46,861 nt of DNA from an uncultured Eubacteriales bacterium (lineage in GTDB: Bacteria; Bacillota; Clostridia; Oscillospirales; Oscillospiraceae), in the NCBI GenBank assembly GCA_900544975.1, contig UQXI01000023.1:1-46861 (forward strand), in the 5' to 3' direction. The notes under the pieces were generated by a model. That model saw nothing but the letters and a program-made list of their open reading frames with translations. It searched no databases and was not told the DNA's origin. Positions 22,867 to 31,478 of the stretch are shown here, piece by piece (within the stretch, counting starts at the first letter, position 1; every line of letters starts with the position of its first letter). Made by a program: the position numbers and the translations under genes.

Positions 22867-24032
22867 ACCGGCTCTCCTGCAGGCGCAGTTTGGAGGAAGG
22901 CTTCAATTTCCCCCCGGGTGGCGCTGACGCTGCCCTGGACAAAATGGGGCTTCCCACCGCCCCTCCCCCTGAGAGACTGGTTCAGAGCCTGTACAAAGGG
23001 CTGTAAGCCGCCATTGGGTGAAGAGATGGCATATCGATACCCCGCGTCATCAGAGCCCGAGAAAGCGCAGCAGCGGCCCCCACAGACATTCCCCACCGCA
23101 TCCGCCAGCCGGCGCAGACTGTCGGGAGGCAGCTGCTCTTCAAAGAGGGTCACATCCCCGACCCCTGCCAGGGAATCCGCCATGGCGGCAAAGCAGCGGG
23201 CCTCCAGGCCAGCCGCCCGGACCTTGGCAGCCTCCAGGGCCTCGGCGGCGCGCTGGGCGGCAGCGCCGGTCTCCAGCGGCTTGGCGGAGAAGGTCTGACC
23301 CACCATACGGTTCTGGGCATACACCTGGGAGAGGTAGTCCAGCGCCCGGCGGCCACAGACCATCTCCATCCGCACCCCCTGATGGAACCGGGACCAGGAC
23401 AGGAGCTTCAGAAGGCCGATTTCCCCGGTTCGCACCACATGGGTGCCACAGCAGGCACACAGGTCCAGCCCAGGGAACTCCACCAGCCGCACAAGTCCCT
23501 CCAAAGGCCGCTTGCTGCGGTAGGGTAGCCCCTCCAGTTCCCGGCCCTGGGCAAACCAGGTCTTTACAGGGAGGTCTCTCCAGATGGCCTCGTTCACAGC
23601 CGCCTCCAGACCGGGCAGGTCTTCCTGGGGGATGACGCCGTCAAAGTCGATGGTGGTGACGCCGGCTCCCATATGAAATCCCACGTTGTGAAACCCGTAC
23701 CGGCTGTGGATCAGGCCGGAGAGCATGTGCTCCCCGGAATGCTGCTGCATCAGGTCGAACCGCCGGGGCCAATCGATCTGGCCGGCCACGGTCTGGCCCA
23801 CCGGCAGCGGGCGGTCGCAGCGGTGTACGATGACGCCATCTCGCTCCTCCACCGCCAGAACCTGGGCGTCTGCCAGGGAGCCCAAGTCCCAGGGCTGTCC
23901 GCCGCCTTCGGGATAAAATGCCGTCTGGTCCAGGCAAACGGCCCAGCCTCCGGCTGCCGGACGGCATTGCGTGACCTGCGCGGTGAAGTGACACAGATGG
24001 GAATCCTGGTAAAAAAGGGCGCGGGAGTCCAT
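22863..24032 (-). CDS. Alanyl-tRNA editing protein (AlaX with DHHA1 tail)
   Basis: 389 residues. An N-terminal AlaRS second additional domain with AFYPEGGGQPWDLG, the zinc-site HSGEHML (residues ~98-104) and CACCGTHV (residues ~187-194), then a linker of helices (EALEAAKVRAAGLEARCF) and a DHHA1-type domain ending GGGKPHFVQGS. It clears Ser or Gly mischarged on tRNA-Ala in trans, in the cytosol. GGAAGGAG precedes the ATG. It is first in an operon with a polymer ligase and PdaA, an unrelated mixture. Confidence 0.93.
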   Translation of the reverse strand: MDSRALFYQDSHLCHFTAQVTQCRPAAGGWAVCLDQTAFYPEGGGQPWDLGSLADAQVLAVEERDGVIVHRCDRPLPVGQTVAGQIDWPRRFDLMQQHSGEHMLSGLIHSRYGFHNVGFHMGAGVTTIDFDGVIPQEDLPGLEAAVNEAIWRDLPVKTWFAQGRELEGLPYRSKRPLEGLVRLVEFPGLDLCACCGTHVVRTGEIGLLKLLSWSRFHQGVRMEMVCGRRALDYLSQVYAQNRMVGQTFSAKPLETGAAAQRAAEALEAAKVRAAGLEARCFAAMADSLAGVGDVTLFEEQLPPDSLRRLADAVGNVCGGRCCAFSGSDDAGYRYAISSPNGGLQPFVQALNQSLRGRGGGKPHFVQGSVSATRGEIEAFLQTAPAGEPV

Positions 24033-24289
24033 GAAATGCTCCTTCCTGCATCCCTATACAGGGGATGCACAAAAATTACTTCCTATTATAGGGCCAAGTA
24101 CCCCGGGACGCAAGGCAGATTTCGCCCATTTTCCAAACCACCCCGCACAAGCCCACTGACAGCGCCGCAAGACGGTCCTGCCGCCAGCCTGTGGCGGCCC
24201 TTGCCCCGGAAGCGGAAGCAGCGCCCTGACGGGGTTGTCCCAATCCGGTTTTGAGACAGACCCGTGCAAGGCGCTTCCGTCTTACATGC

Positions 24290-24622
24290 TTACTTTTCCA
24301 TCTTTTGCTCCCGCAAATACTCGTGCAGCATACAAAGAAAGTCTCCTGACGTAGGCGGCTGTGTAATCGTTCGATGGGCGATTTGCGAGAAATACTCCGG
24401 ATTTGCCTCCCACGCCTTGGCGATGGAGCTGCGGATGTTACGCTCGACGCGGGTCCGGGTGTTGCCACAGCGTGCCGCAGTGGCGGCATACAGGCCCCCC
24501 ATCAAACGCCTCAACAACGTCTCGTCCTCTTCTACCAACTCCATAGCCGTCCAGATGCAATCGTAGCCTTCCTGGCACTTGTAGATGCCGAGGCGAAATA
24601 ATAGACCCTCAAGCTTATCCAC
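24290..24622 (-). CDS. Stand-alone Spo0A C-terminal DNA-binding domain protein
   Basis: 110 residues, matching only the effector domain of Spo0A. Aligned features: LGIYKCQEGYDCIWTAMELV (Spo0A: lGvpahikGYqYLrdAI), LLRRLMGGLYAATAARCGNT, and the recognition helix TRTRVERNIRSSIAKAWE (Spo0A: PSRVERAIRHAIEVAW), ending TSGDFLCMLHEYL. The receiver domain with the phosphorylated Asp is absent, so it cannot be switched by the phosphorelay directly. It could compete for or reinforce 0A boxes. The start is GTG with a weakly spaced GGGAG. Confidence 0.87.
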   Translation of the reverse strand: MDKLEGLLFRLGIYKCQEGYDCIWTAMELVEEDETLLRRLMGGLYAATAARCGNTRTRVERNIRSSIAKAWEANPEYFSQIAHRTITQPPTSGDFLCMLHEYLREQKMEK

Positions 24623-24629
24623 GATATTT

Positions 24630-24716
24630 CACGACTCCCTTATTTGTAAAATTTCGTGAAACTATATTACCACATATAGCGATCCCGTTCACAATTTCAA
24701 GGAAAATCGACAAAAA
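24630..24716 (-). promoter_or_regulatory. Control region of the Spo0A-like gene
   Basis: Minus-strand -10 candidates TAATAT and TATATG occur near 24668-24682. Inverted arms TTTCACGA and TCGTGAAA flank the ribosome site region (24630-24660). A near 0A box (TGTCGAT on the minus strand, complement of 24706-24712) differs from TGTCGAA at one base. Each piece is short, so the sum is only suggestive. Confidence 0.35.
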
Positions 24717-24789
24717 CCAGGAAAAAAAGCGGAAAAGCGCGAACTGCTCCGGCATCCTTCTATGATGCCCAGAGCGACCAACTCTATCT

Positions 24790-26667
24790 TTAGTTTACTT
24801 CTCTTTGATAAATTACCAATTTCTCCTTCCAGGCATCTATGAGGGTATAGCCATGGGATTCCAAAAGCTGCACCAGATTTTGATACCCATTGGCTCCACT
24901 AGCTTCAAAGGACGTATAGCTCCTGGAATCCTCCGTATCCAGAACCACATACTGGGTGCTGAGCAGGTGCTCCTGGGAACAGTAACGCACGTCATACAGC
25001 ACCTCCCGCTGGGAGAGGGGCGTGGTGTAGAAGGTGGTGGCAGCCACAGGGGCATCCTCCGGAATCTGGCTGAGGAATTCCCCGATCTGGGCGTACTCCG
25101 CCCGGTGATTCCAATATTGTTTTGAATATGCTGCAGCCACTGGCGCCACCCTGGAGGCAAAGCAGCTCCCCGCAATGACCACGGCCAGTCCTAGGGGGGC
25201 GTACCGGGTCAGGGCCCTCCCAGACGTCCCATGGGCCAGGTCCGCCAGATTGACCACCGTCAGGTACATCAAGCAGGCAGTGGATCCATAGGTGTACTGG
25301 AAAAAGATATCGTGCTGGTATGGATAGTCCGACATCAGGTTCACCAGGATGTATGGAATTAGCAGAATATATCGCTCATATTTCCTGGTCCACAGGGGCA
25401 TCCCCAGCAAAGGAAGGAGCGTCAGCGCCAAAAACGGCAGCTTCTCCGGATCCATACACTCGTAGATCAGCTTCATCGGGGACAGCAGCACTGCCAGAAT
25501 CACGGTAAACAGGGATCCAGACCCCTGATATAAGAAATTTTGATACCGGTATGTCATAACGCCGTCACCATACCGCTCCAGGTACGCGGTCACCAGGAAA
25601 AACCAGACCAAGGCGCCGGCCAACAGCATCCCGCCGGTGGTGAGCCCCCACCGGTTGCGCCCCCGCAGCCATGCCCGCAGGATCAGCCAGAGGGCCACAA
25701 CCGCCACGTACACCGCCGCATCCTCTTTGACCAACAGCGTCAGGCCTCCGGCGAGAAGGGCCACCCACCGTTTCTCCCTGTCAATCCCATAAAACATCCA
25801 CAGGATGAGGGGCGTCAGAAAGGCGTTTTCATGAATGTCATAGCTGGCGCCGCCGGCATATGCCGGGAACAGGAGTAAAAGCAGGCACATCCCGGCGCTG
25901 GCAAGGGAGGGCAAGCCATGCCGCCTGCAAAGCTTCCACAGGGGGATGACCGCAGACGCCAGCACGGCCGCCTGCAGCACCTGAAGGGTCACGGGCCTGG
26001 GGCAGATCCAGTAAAAGGGCAAAAGCAGATAATAAATCGGGGAAACATGAACCGCAAAATGAGAGAGCGCACCGTCCCGCTCCACTGTGGTCACAGGAAG
26101 GCCGGTGGTCCGCATCTGATGGAACATCTGGGAAAAAATCCCGAAGTCATACGTCGGCGCTCGATAGGCCAGCACCCGGCACCCCGTCCAAAGGCTCACA
26201 AATGCAAAAAACGCAAGGGCAAACCCAGCCGTCAGGATCCGGCCCGCCCGGTCGCCTCCCTCTGCCGGCGCGGCCGCCGTTTCTGTGCGGCGCCAACCAC
26301 GCCAGGCATACACACCCAGAATGGCCAGAATCACCAGACACCCCAGGAGGTAGCCGGGTGTCAAAGACGCGCACAGAGACATCGCAACCAAAATGCCGAA
26401 CACCCCAAACATGGCCCACCGCTCTGCCTGCACCGTGTCAAACCGCCAGGCCAGGCAGAACAGCAGCCCAAATACAGCCGCCGTCAGGCCCAGTAGCAGC
26501 CATACCGACTGGGCGGCCAGGCCCTCCAGCCCCTCCAGGCTACGGTTCCCCGGCGACAAACAGAGGTACTGCACCAGGACAGCGGTCAGCCAGCTCAAAA
26601 GCATGCGCCTGCATACGTCTCCCACCGTCCACGAGGCCCTTTGCGTGGCATTGGAATTTCTCATCAT
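24790..26667 (-). CDS. DUF2079-type polytopic membrane protein
   Basis: 625 residues with about thirteen hydrophobic helices. The family mark is RAPTYDFGIFSQMFHQMRTTG followed by SHFAVHVSPIYYLLLPFYW, and later ASYDIHENAFLTPLILW. The outer-face Asp/His motifs resemble GT-C glycosyltransferase folds, so a lipid-linked sugar transferase is plausible but not shown. GGGAGGGAG precedes the double ATG. It is a single gene; a short hairpin at ~24745-24765 may end it. Confidence 0.85.
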   Translation of the reverse strand: MMRNSNATQRASWTVGDVCRRMLLSWLTAVLVQYLCLSPGNRSLEGLEGLAAQSVWLLLGLTAAVFGLLFCLAWRFDTVQAERWAMFGVFGILVAMSLCASLTPGYLLGCLVILAILGVYAWRGWRRTETAAAPAEGGDRAGRILTAGFALAFFAFVSLWTGCRVLAYRAPTYDFGIFSQMFHQMRTTGLPVTTVERDGALSHFAVHVSPIYYLLLPFYWICPRPVTLQVLQAAVLASAVIPLWKLCRRHGLPSLASAGMCLLLLLFPAYAGGASYDIHENAFLTPLILWMFYGIDREKRWVALLAGGLTLLVKEDAAVYVAVVALWLILRAWLRGRNRWGLTTGGMLLAGALVWFFLVTAYLERYGDGVMTYRYQNFLYQGSGSLFTVILAVLLSPMKLIYECMDPEKLPFLALTLLPLLGMPLWTRKYERYILLIPYILVNLMSDYPYQHDIFFQYTYGSTACLMYLTVVNLADLAHGTSGRALTRYAPLGLAVVIAGSCFASRVAPVAAAYSKQYWNHRAEYAQIGEFLSQIPEDAPVAATTFYTTPLSQREVLYDVRYCSQEHLLSTQYVVLDTEDSRSYTSFEASGANGYQNLVQLLESHGYTLIDAWKEKLVIYQREVN

Positions 26668-26812
26668 AGACTCCCTCCCGGCTACAGGCGCTGCGGCTCC
26701 TGCATCATCATGTTGCCTAGCTTATACCACATTCTCCCGCGAAATGCAAGTGCCTTCCGGCCCTCCCACTGGGGCGCATTCAGATGCAGGCAAACAGAAT
26801 TTGGGCGGAGCG

Positions 26813-26904
26813 GTAGGGGACGGTTTTGACTGTTGCGCCTGGCAAGGGGAACTTTACGGAAGGCGGAAGGTGGTGCAAGCGGAGCGGTCAAGACCGCTCC
26901 CTAC
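26813..26904. repeat. REPIN-like pair, family B
   Basis: Left arm GTAGGGGACGGTTTTGACTG (partly decayed) and right arm GCGGAGCGGTCAAGACCGCT then CCCTAC, with GTAG ends facing outward. It sits in the 389-base gap between the DUF2079 gene and the acetyltransferase; nothing else but the next promoter is seen there. Confidence 0.75.
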
Positions 26905-26996
26905 GTATACGCCATGCTTTACCCGGCACCGCTGCCAGCTCTAGGGGCCTGTTGGCCCTGTGCTGTACGCCTATGGGCCTCACGCAAGCAATGCCC

Positions 26997-27025
26997 TTTG
27001 AAAACTGTGGCAAATGTGCTACAAT
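26997..27025 (+). promoter_or_regulatory. Promoter of the acetyltransferase gene
   Basis: TTTGAA (26997-27002), 17 bases, TACAAT (27020-27025). Confidence 0.6.
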
Positions 27026-27056
27026 AAACGCAACAACAGAAAGGAGCCTATGCGCT

Positions 27057-27602
27057 ATGCCTTTGGAAACCCACCGGCTCATCCTCCGCCACTTTCTCCC
27101 CTCCGACGCCCCGGATTTGCAGGAAATTCTGGGGGACTCCCAGACCATGACGTATCTGGAGGCGCCATATGGCCCGGAGAAAACCGCCCACTTTTTACAA
27201 GAGTTCTGCATTACCAAACACGGCGCCTTGGCAGCTGTGGAAAAACGCTCTGGTAAAGTCATTGGATACCTGCTGTTTCACCCACTGGAGCAGGATATTT
27301 ATGAAATGGGATGGATTTTTCACCGAAATTATTGGCGGCAAGGCTATGCATCGGAGGCCTGCCAACGGCTGATCCAATGGGGATTTTCAGACCGGATGGC
27401 CCACAAAATTCTAGCGGAAACCATCGATGCAGTCAAATCCGTGGGTCTGATGAAAAAACTTGGGATGCAGCAAGAGGGCGTCCAGCGAAGCCAGACCAAA
27501 AACCGTCAGGGCGAGTGGACAGACCTGTACCTTTATGGGCTGCTCCGGGAGGACTGGGCGAAGCAGACGCACAACCCTTGTGCAAACGGCCCAACCATTT
27601 AA
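27057..27602 (+). CDS. GNAT-family N-acetyltransferase (RimJ/RimL-like)
   Basis: 181 residues. ETHRLILRHFLPSDAPDLQE start, central VIGYLLFHP strand, and the acetyl-CoA pocket IFHRNYWRQGYASEACQRLI (R-x-x-G-x-A type), then KSVGLMKKLGMQQEGV, all typical of RimJ/RimL-like enzymes that acetylate protein N-termini or small amines. The acceptor is unknown. AAGGAG lies ten bases before the ATG; an ATG at 27050 is in another frame. A monocistronic gene with its own promoter. Confidence 0.92.
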   Translation: MPLETHRLILRHFLPSDAPDLQEILGDSQTMTYLEAPYGPEKTAHFLQEFCITKHGALAAVEKRSGKVIGYLLFHPLEQDIYEMGWIFHRNYWRQGYASEACQRLIQWGFSDRMAHKILAETIDAVKSVGLMKKLGMQQEGVQRSQTKNRQGEWTDLYLYGLLREDWAKQTHNPCANGPTI

Positions 27603-27701
27603 AGACAAACGTCTTACCATGTGCTGTCATCGCACCAGCGGCCCCCTGCCGCAACAGAAAGAACGGTCAAGGGCCCATACAAAAGGCCGCATGTTCCTGT
27701 T

Positions 27702-27804
27702 GGCGGGCCTGCATATCCGCTCAATGGGAACATTGTACGATTTCCTCCCATTTTCGGCAAATTTGTAATGCCTACCACGGGCGGACACATGGGTCCGCCC
27801 CTAC
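27702..27804. repeat. Family A REPIN, copy 4
   Basis: Left arm decayed (GGCGGGCCTGCATATCCGCT), the same spacer with GTACGATTTCCTCCCATTTT, and an intact right arm ending GTCCGCCCCTAC. Confidence 0.8.
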
Positions 27805-27845
27805 GGTGGGCATGGAGGCTGTTTGGAAATTATCCCACATGTCAT

Positions 27846-28043
27846 GCCCTTTGATTGCCCCGTTAGGCGGCAAATCTAAGGCCATTTTTTACGATAACAC
27901 CGCAGAATCTGCTTACGTATTACCTTGGTATCTCACCGTAGGGGCGGACCTATGTGTCCGCCCGGTGAGAACATCTTGCGGTTTTCTCCCATTTTGGGCG
28001 AATTCGTAATGCCTACCATGAGCGGACACATAGGTCCGCCACA
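27846..28043. repeat. Family A long unit with REPIN, copy 5
   Basis: Upstream shared part from GATTGCCCCGTTAGGCGG, then GTAGGGGCGGACCTATGTGT at 27938, spacer, and the right arm GCGGACACATAGGTCCGCC with CCTAC lost. Together with copy 4 it repeats the tandem layout seen at 9.1-9.5 kb, including the linker. The gap 27603-28070 holds nothing but these repeats. Confidence 0.85.
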
Positions 28044-28070
28044 ACAGCGATCCGGAAATTGAATCAAACC

Positions 28071-28128
28071 GCAAAAAAGTGCTGTCTCTTGTGATTCTGG
28101 CGAATCCACTTGAGACAGCACCTTTTCC
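28071..28128 (-). terminator. Terminator of the DUF1538/P-II-like operon
   Basis: GTGCTGTCTC / GAGACAGCAC, ten perfect pairs; six T follow on the minus strand and CTTTT on the plus strand. Confidence 0.8.
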
Positions 28129-28137
28129 TGTTCTGGC

Positions 28138-28806
28138 TTATCGCAGACCTTCGATGGAATCCACCGGCAGGGACAAAACCACCGTCTCCGCCGGGGTTTG
28201 CAGCCCCGCTTTCTCCGCAATGGTCTGCATAATGGGGACTTTATACTCCCCTTTGGCCAGGATGGCCACCAGCTCCTTTTCCTTCTGGAGCTGAATGCCC
28301 AGGAAGCGGTCCGCCTCCTGACTGCCCAGCATCCGGGCGTGGAGGAGGGTGCCTCCCGTGGCTCCGGCCAGGCGGGCAGCGGCCATAACCTCGTCGCTGC
28401 AGCCTCCATTGGTCAGCGCCAAAATCAGTTCAAAGTTTGCTTCTGCCATAGGCGGTTCACTCCTCTCCACAGCTTTTCCCTCCGTCCCCCGGCTGAGCCA
28501 CCGGGCAGACCGGGCGTTGATGCCGGACAGGGGTACCGTAAACAGAATCCCCTGGCCCGGCTGCGTCATAAACAGGCGATCCCGAATCTCCTGGCGGAGG
28601 TGAGGGAGCAATGGCTCCGGGACCAGACTCAAAACGAGGGTTCGGCTGATCTCTCCAATGCCCAGCACCTGAAGCACCTCACTGGCTGCCGTGCCGGTGG
28701 CCGGCGCTGCCAGGGTGTAGAACGCCCCCTGGGCCGCGCAGATCTCGCCCACCTGCCGTTCCTTCCCCCGGCCCACGAAGGCGCCCAAGAGTGCAATCCG
28801 ATGCAA
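28138..28806 (-). CDS. Tandem P-II-like regulatory protein
   Basis: 222 residues in two halves that each resemble a P-II fold. The second half (from ~residue 120) has ELILALTNGGCSDEVMAAAR, GATGGTLLHAR, QKEKELVAILAKGEYK and VLSLPVDSIEGL, in the order of GlnB/GlnK-type proteins. The first half keeps GQGILFTVPLSGI but is diverged. P-II proteins sense nucleotides or 2-oxoglutarate and gate transporters. The TTG start is picked because GGAG lies ten bases before it; a TTG at 28815 is too close. It begins one base after the DUF1538 stop, so the two are surely linked. Confidence 0.84.
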   Translation of the reverse strand: MHRIALLGAFVGRGKERQVGEICAAQGAFYTLAAPATGTAASEVLQVLGIGEISRTLVLSLVPEPLLPHLRQEIRDRLFMTQPGQGILFTVPLSGINARSARWLSRGTEGKAVERSEPPMAEANFELILALTNGGCSDEVMAAARLAGATGGTLLHARMLGSQEADRFLGIQLQKEKELVAILAKGEYKVPIMQTIAEKAGLQTPAETVVLSLPVDSIEGLR

Positions 28807-28807
28807 A

Positions 28808-30403
28808 TTATCCAAGCTCCTTCACCTCCCGGGTCAAATACATGGAGACGTCGTACTCCAAGATCTCGTCCGTCCCCTCCTCCAGCACAGCGGCATGGCG
28901 GCGGAGCTTCCGCCGGTAGCCCAGCCCCATCAGCTGAATGGTGATGAGCGGCGTCATGGCCACCAGCGCCACCACGCCGAAGGCGTCCAGCAAAATGGAA
29001 CCGCCCAGCGCCTCGCAGGCTCCCATGGCAAAGGGCAGCAGGAACGCCGCCGTCATGGGGCCGCTGGCCACGCCGCCGGAGTCAAAGGCAATGCCGGTAA
29101 ACATAGGCGGCACCGCAAAGCTCAGCCCCATGGCCAGGGCATAGCCTGGCAAAATCACCGCGTATAGCGGGATGTGAAACAAAATCCGGGCCATGGCCAG
29201 GGCCACAGACACCGCCATACCAATGGACAGCGCGCGCCCCATGGCATGCTTACTGACTGCGCCGCCGGTTACGGTTTCCACCTGGGCGCAGAGCACGTGA
29301 ACTGCCGGCTCCGCCTCCACAATGAACCAGCCCAGCAGGGCCCCCAGGGGGATGAGCGACCAGCTGTACGCCGAGCTGCCCAACGCCTGCCCCAGCTGAC
29401 GGCCTGCCGGGAGGAACCCCACATTGACGCCGGTGAGAAACAGCACCAAGCCCACCAGGGTATACACCAAACCCACCCCGATCCGGGCCAGGCCCTTGGG
29501 CTTAAAGCTTCGGGTGAGCAGCTGGAATACCAGGAACAGGCCGGCTATCGGAGCCAACGCTAGCAGGACCTCCTTGGCATAGTGAGGCAGTGCTTCCCAG
29601 AAGACCGCGGCCACGGCGCGGCTGTCCGGCACAACTGCCGTCTGGACGGTCTCGTAGCCCGCGCCATCCGGCCGGTACAGCAGGCCCAGAATCAAAACCG
29701 CCAGCACCGGCCCTACACTGGCCAGCGCCACCACGCCGAAGCTGTCCGCCTCACGCTCCGGGTCACCCCGGGCGGAGGAGAGGCCCAGGCCCAGGGCCAT
29801 GATGAAGGGCACCGTAATGGGCCCTGTGGTCACGCCGCCTGCGTCAAAGGCCACTGCCAGCATATTCCGGGGAATGAAAAAACTGAGAAGAATCACACCG
29901 GTATACAACACCAGCAGCACCCACCGGAGGGGCACCTTCCACACCGTCCGCACCACGGACACCACCAGAAACAGCCCGACTCCCGCCGCTACCGTCCAAA
30001 TGAGCACGGGATCTGGAATGCCGGGCACCTGGGTGGCCAGCACCGTGAGGTCCGGCTCTGCCACCGTCACCAGCACTCCCACCAGGAAGAACACGGCTGC
30101 CATCAGGGATACCCGCTTGCTCCGAGCCAGTTTCCGGCCCAATGCCTCTCCCATGGGCATCATGGCCATGTCCGCCCCCAAGGTGAACAGGCCCATTCCC
30201 ACCACCAGGAGCACCGCCCCCGCCAAAAACAGCAGCAACGTCTCCAGGGGTACCGGCGACACCGTCATGGCCAGCAGCAAGATGATCAAGCTGACCGGCA
30301 GCACGCTGGAGAGGGCTTCGTGGGTCTTTTCCTTCAGCGCTTTGTTGATGATGACAATCCCTCCTTCTTCCTTTTGGATTTTCGATATGTACGAAGTATA
30401 CAA
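28808..30403 (-). CDS. DUF1538 transporter, two repeats fused (UmpAB-like)
   Basis: About 515-531 residues, twelve or so helices in two homologous halves. Each half has an F-D-x-G-G-V-x-x-G-P motif: AVAFDAGGVTTGPITVPF near residue 190 and GIAFDSGGVASGPMTAAF near 430, each followed by DxFGVVALxxxxP. A two-gene DUF1538 pair (UmpA/UmpB) has been reported as a Na+(Li+,K+)/H+ antiporter in Halomonas, as I recall; here both halves are in one chain. The P-II-like gene follows. The start is unsure: TTG at 30403 falls on the predicted transcription start, and the only good GGAGG (30360s) is followed by ATT and ATC codons, not ATG. Confidence 0.88.
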   Translation of the reverse strand: MYTSYISKIQKEEGGIVIINKALKEKTHEALSSVLPVSLIILLLAMTVSPVPLETLLLFLAGAVLLVVGMGLFTLGADMAMMPMGEALGRKLARSKRVSLMAAVFFLVGVLVTVAEPDLTVLATQVPGIPDPVLIWTVAAGVGLFLVVSVVRTVWKVPLRWVLLVLYTGVILLSFFIPRNMLAVAFDAGGVTTGPITVPFIMALGLGLSSARGDPEREADSFGVVALASVGPVLAVLILGLLYRPDGAGYETVQTAVVPDSRAVAAVFWEALPHYAKEVLLALAPIAGLFLVFQLLTRSFKPKGLARIGVGLVYTLVGLVLFLTGVNVGFLPAGRQLGQALGSSAYSWSLIPLGALLGWFIVEAEPAVHVLCAQVETVTGGAVSKHAMGRALSIGMAVSVALAMARILFHIPLYAVILPGYALAMGLSFAVPPMFTGIAFDSGGVASGPMTAAFLLPFAMGACEALGGSILLDAFGVVALVAMTPLITIQLMGLGYRRKLRRHAAVLEEGTDEILEYDVSMYLTREVKELG

Positions 30404-30407
30404 GATA

Positions 30408-30420
30408 TATTATATCACAG
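30408..30420 (-). promoter_or_regulatory. Extended -10 promoter of the DUF1538 operon
   Basis: Minus strand TGATATAAT, an extended -10 element; TTTACA lies upstream at a long spacing. Transcription would start close to the TTG at 30403. Confidence 0.5.
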
Positions 30421-30478
30421 GCCCCCAGGGCTTTTTGTAAACAAATGGTGAAGCTTCACAAAAAAGCAGTGCTTTTTC

Positions 30479-30507
30479 TTGCCTTTGTGCAGCAGGTTGT
30501 GTATAAT
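30479..30507 (+). promoter_or_regulatory. Promoter of the HAD phosphatase gene
   Basis: TTGCCT (30479-30484), 17 bases, TATAAT (30502-30507). Confidence 0.7.
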
Positions 30508-30538
30508 GGAGGCGCCATTTCGGCTTTGGAGGTGCACC

Positions 30539-31351
30539 ATGGACTATCACAATCTGGCGCTGTTCAGCGATCTGGATGGAACTCTGCTGGATAGCCAGCG
30601 GCAGGTCTCCAGGGAGAACCGGCAGGCGCTGGAGCATTTCATTGCAGGCGGCGGTCTCTTTGGGATCTCCACAGGCCGCGCCCCCCTGAACGCCCTGGCG
30701 CTGCTTCCCGGCGTTCCCATCAACACCTGGTCCGTGGTCCTCAACGGCGCAGAAGCCTACCGGTACCAGACCGGCACCGTGGCCTTTCCCCGGGTCCTGC
30801 CCCAGCTGCGGGCTGCCGCCCTGGTGCAATGGGTCCTGGAGCGGCTGCCCAGGACCCAAGTGCTGCTGTGCTCTGAAAGCCGCCTGTTTTTCCTATCTCC
30901 CAGGGACTTGGCCGACCCGGATTTCCTTCTCTCCCACCAGCCCTGCACCTTTACCAATCTGGGCGCCGCCCTGGACTATCCCTGGCTCAAGATTTTGTTC
31001 GCCGCTCCCCGCCCGGACCTGGAGCATCTGGAGCAGTGGGCCACCGACTACGGAATTCTGGAGGTGATGGACCGGGTATACACCAGCCCCACCTACTTGG
31101 AGTTTCTGCCCCGGGGCGTTCACAAGGGCCGTTGCCTCCGGGATCTGCGCTGTCTGGACGTCCTAAAAAACCGGCGCATGATTGCCGTGGGAGACTATAC
31201 CAACGATCTGGAGCTTCTCCGGGAAGCCGACGTCTCCATCGCCGTGGCCAATGCCTTGCCAGAGGTCCAGGCCGCTGCCGCATACCACACCCTCTCCCAC
31301 AACCAAAGCGCCATCGCCCACATCATCCACGAAATCCTGCCCGTTATCTGA
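30539..31351 (+). CDS. Cof-type HAD-superfamily phosphatase
   Basis: 270 residues. Motif I FSDLDGTLLD (nucleophile Asp near residue 11), motif II ISTGRAP, motif III lysine in GVHKGRCL, motif IV AVGDYTNDLELLREADVSIA, with a C2-type cap between. Such enzymes dephosphorylate sugar phosphates, flavin precursors or similar; no one substrate can be named. The start follows TTTGGAGGTG at a good distance. Own promoter, own terminator. Confidence 0.94.
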   Translation: MDYHNLALFSDLDGTLLDSQRQVSRENRQALEHFIAGGGLFGISTGRAPLNALALLPGVPINTWSVVLNGAEAYRYQTGTVAFPRVLPQLRAAALVQWVLERLPRTQVLLCSESRLFFLSPRDLADPDFLLSHQPCTFTNLGAALDYPWLKILFAAPRPDLEHLEQWATDYGILEVMDRVYTSPTYLEFLPRGVHKGRCLRDLRCLDVLKNRRMIAVGDYTNDLELLREADVSIAVANALPEVQAAAAYHTLSHNQSAIAHIIHEILPVI

Positions 31352-31370
31352 TCGGATGGACACCACAAAC

Positions 31371-31419
31371 GCGCCCTACCGCTTTCAAGCGCATTGGAAG
31401 CGGCAGGGCGCACGCTTTT
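31371..31419 (+). terminator. Terminator of the HAD phosphatase gene
   Basis: GCGCCCT and CCGCTT pair with AAGCGG and AGGGCGC across a 13-base loop; ACGCTTTTTGG follows. Confidence 0.7.
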
Positions 31420-31478
31420 GGAATCCCCAGGCGTTTTTCGATTAGATATGCAAAAAGTGCAGGAAAATTAAAATGCGC

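Noticed and set aside
9088..28043. CRISPR-like repetition
   Set aside because: The repeats are inverted pairs of ~108 bp separated by a conserved linker, not short direct repeats with unique spacers; no cas genes.
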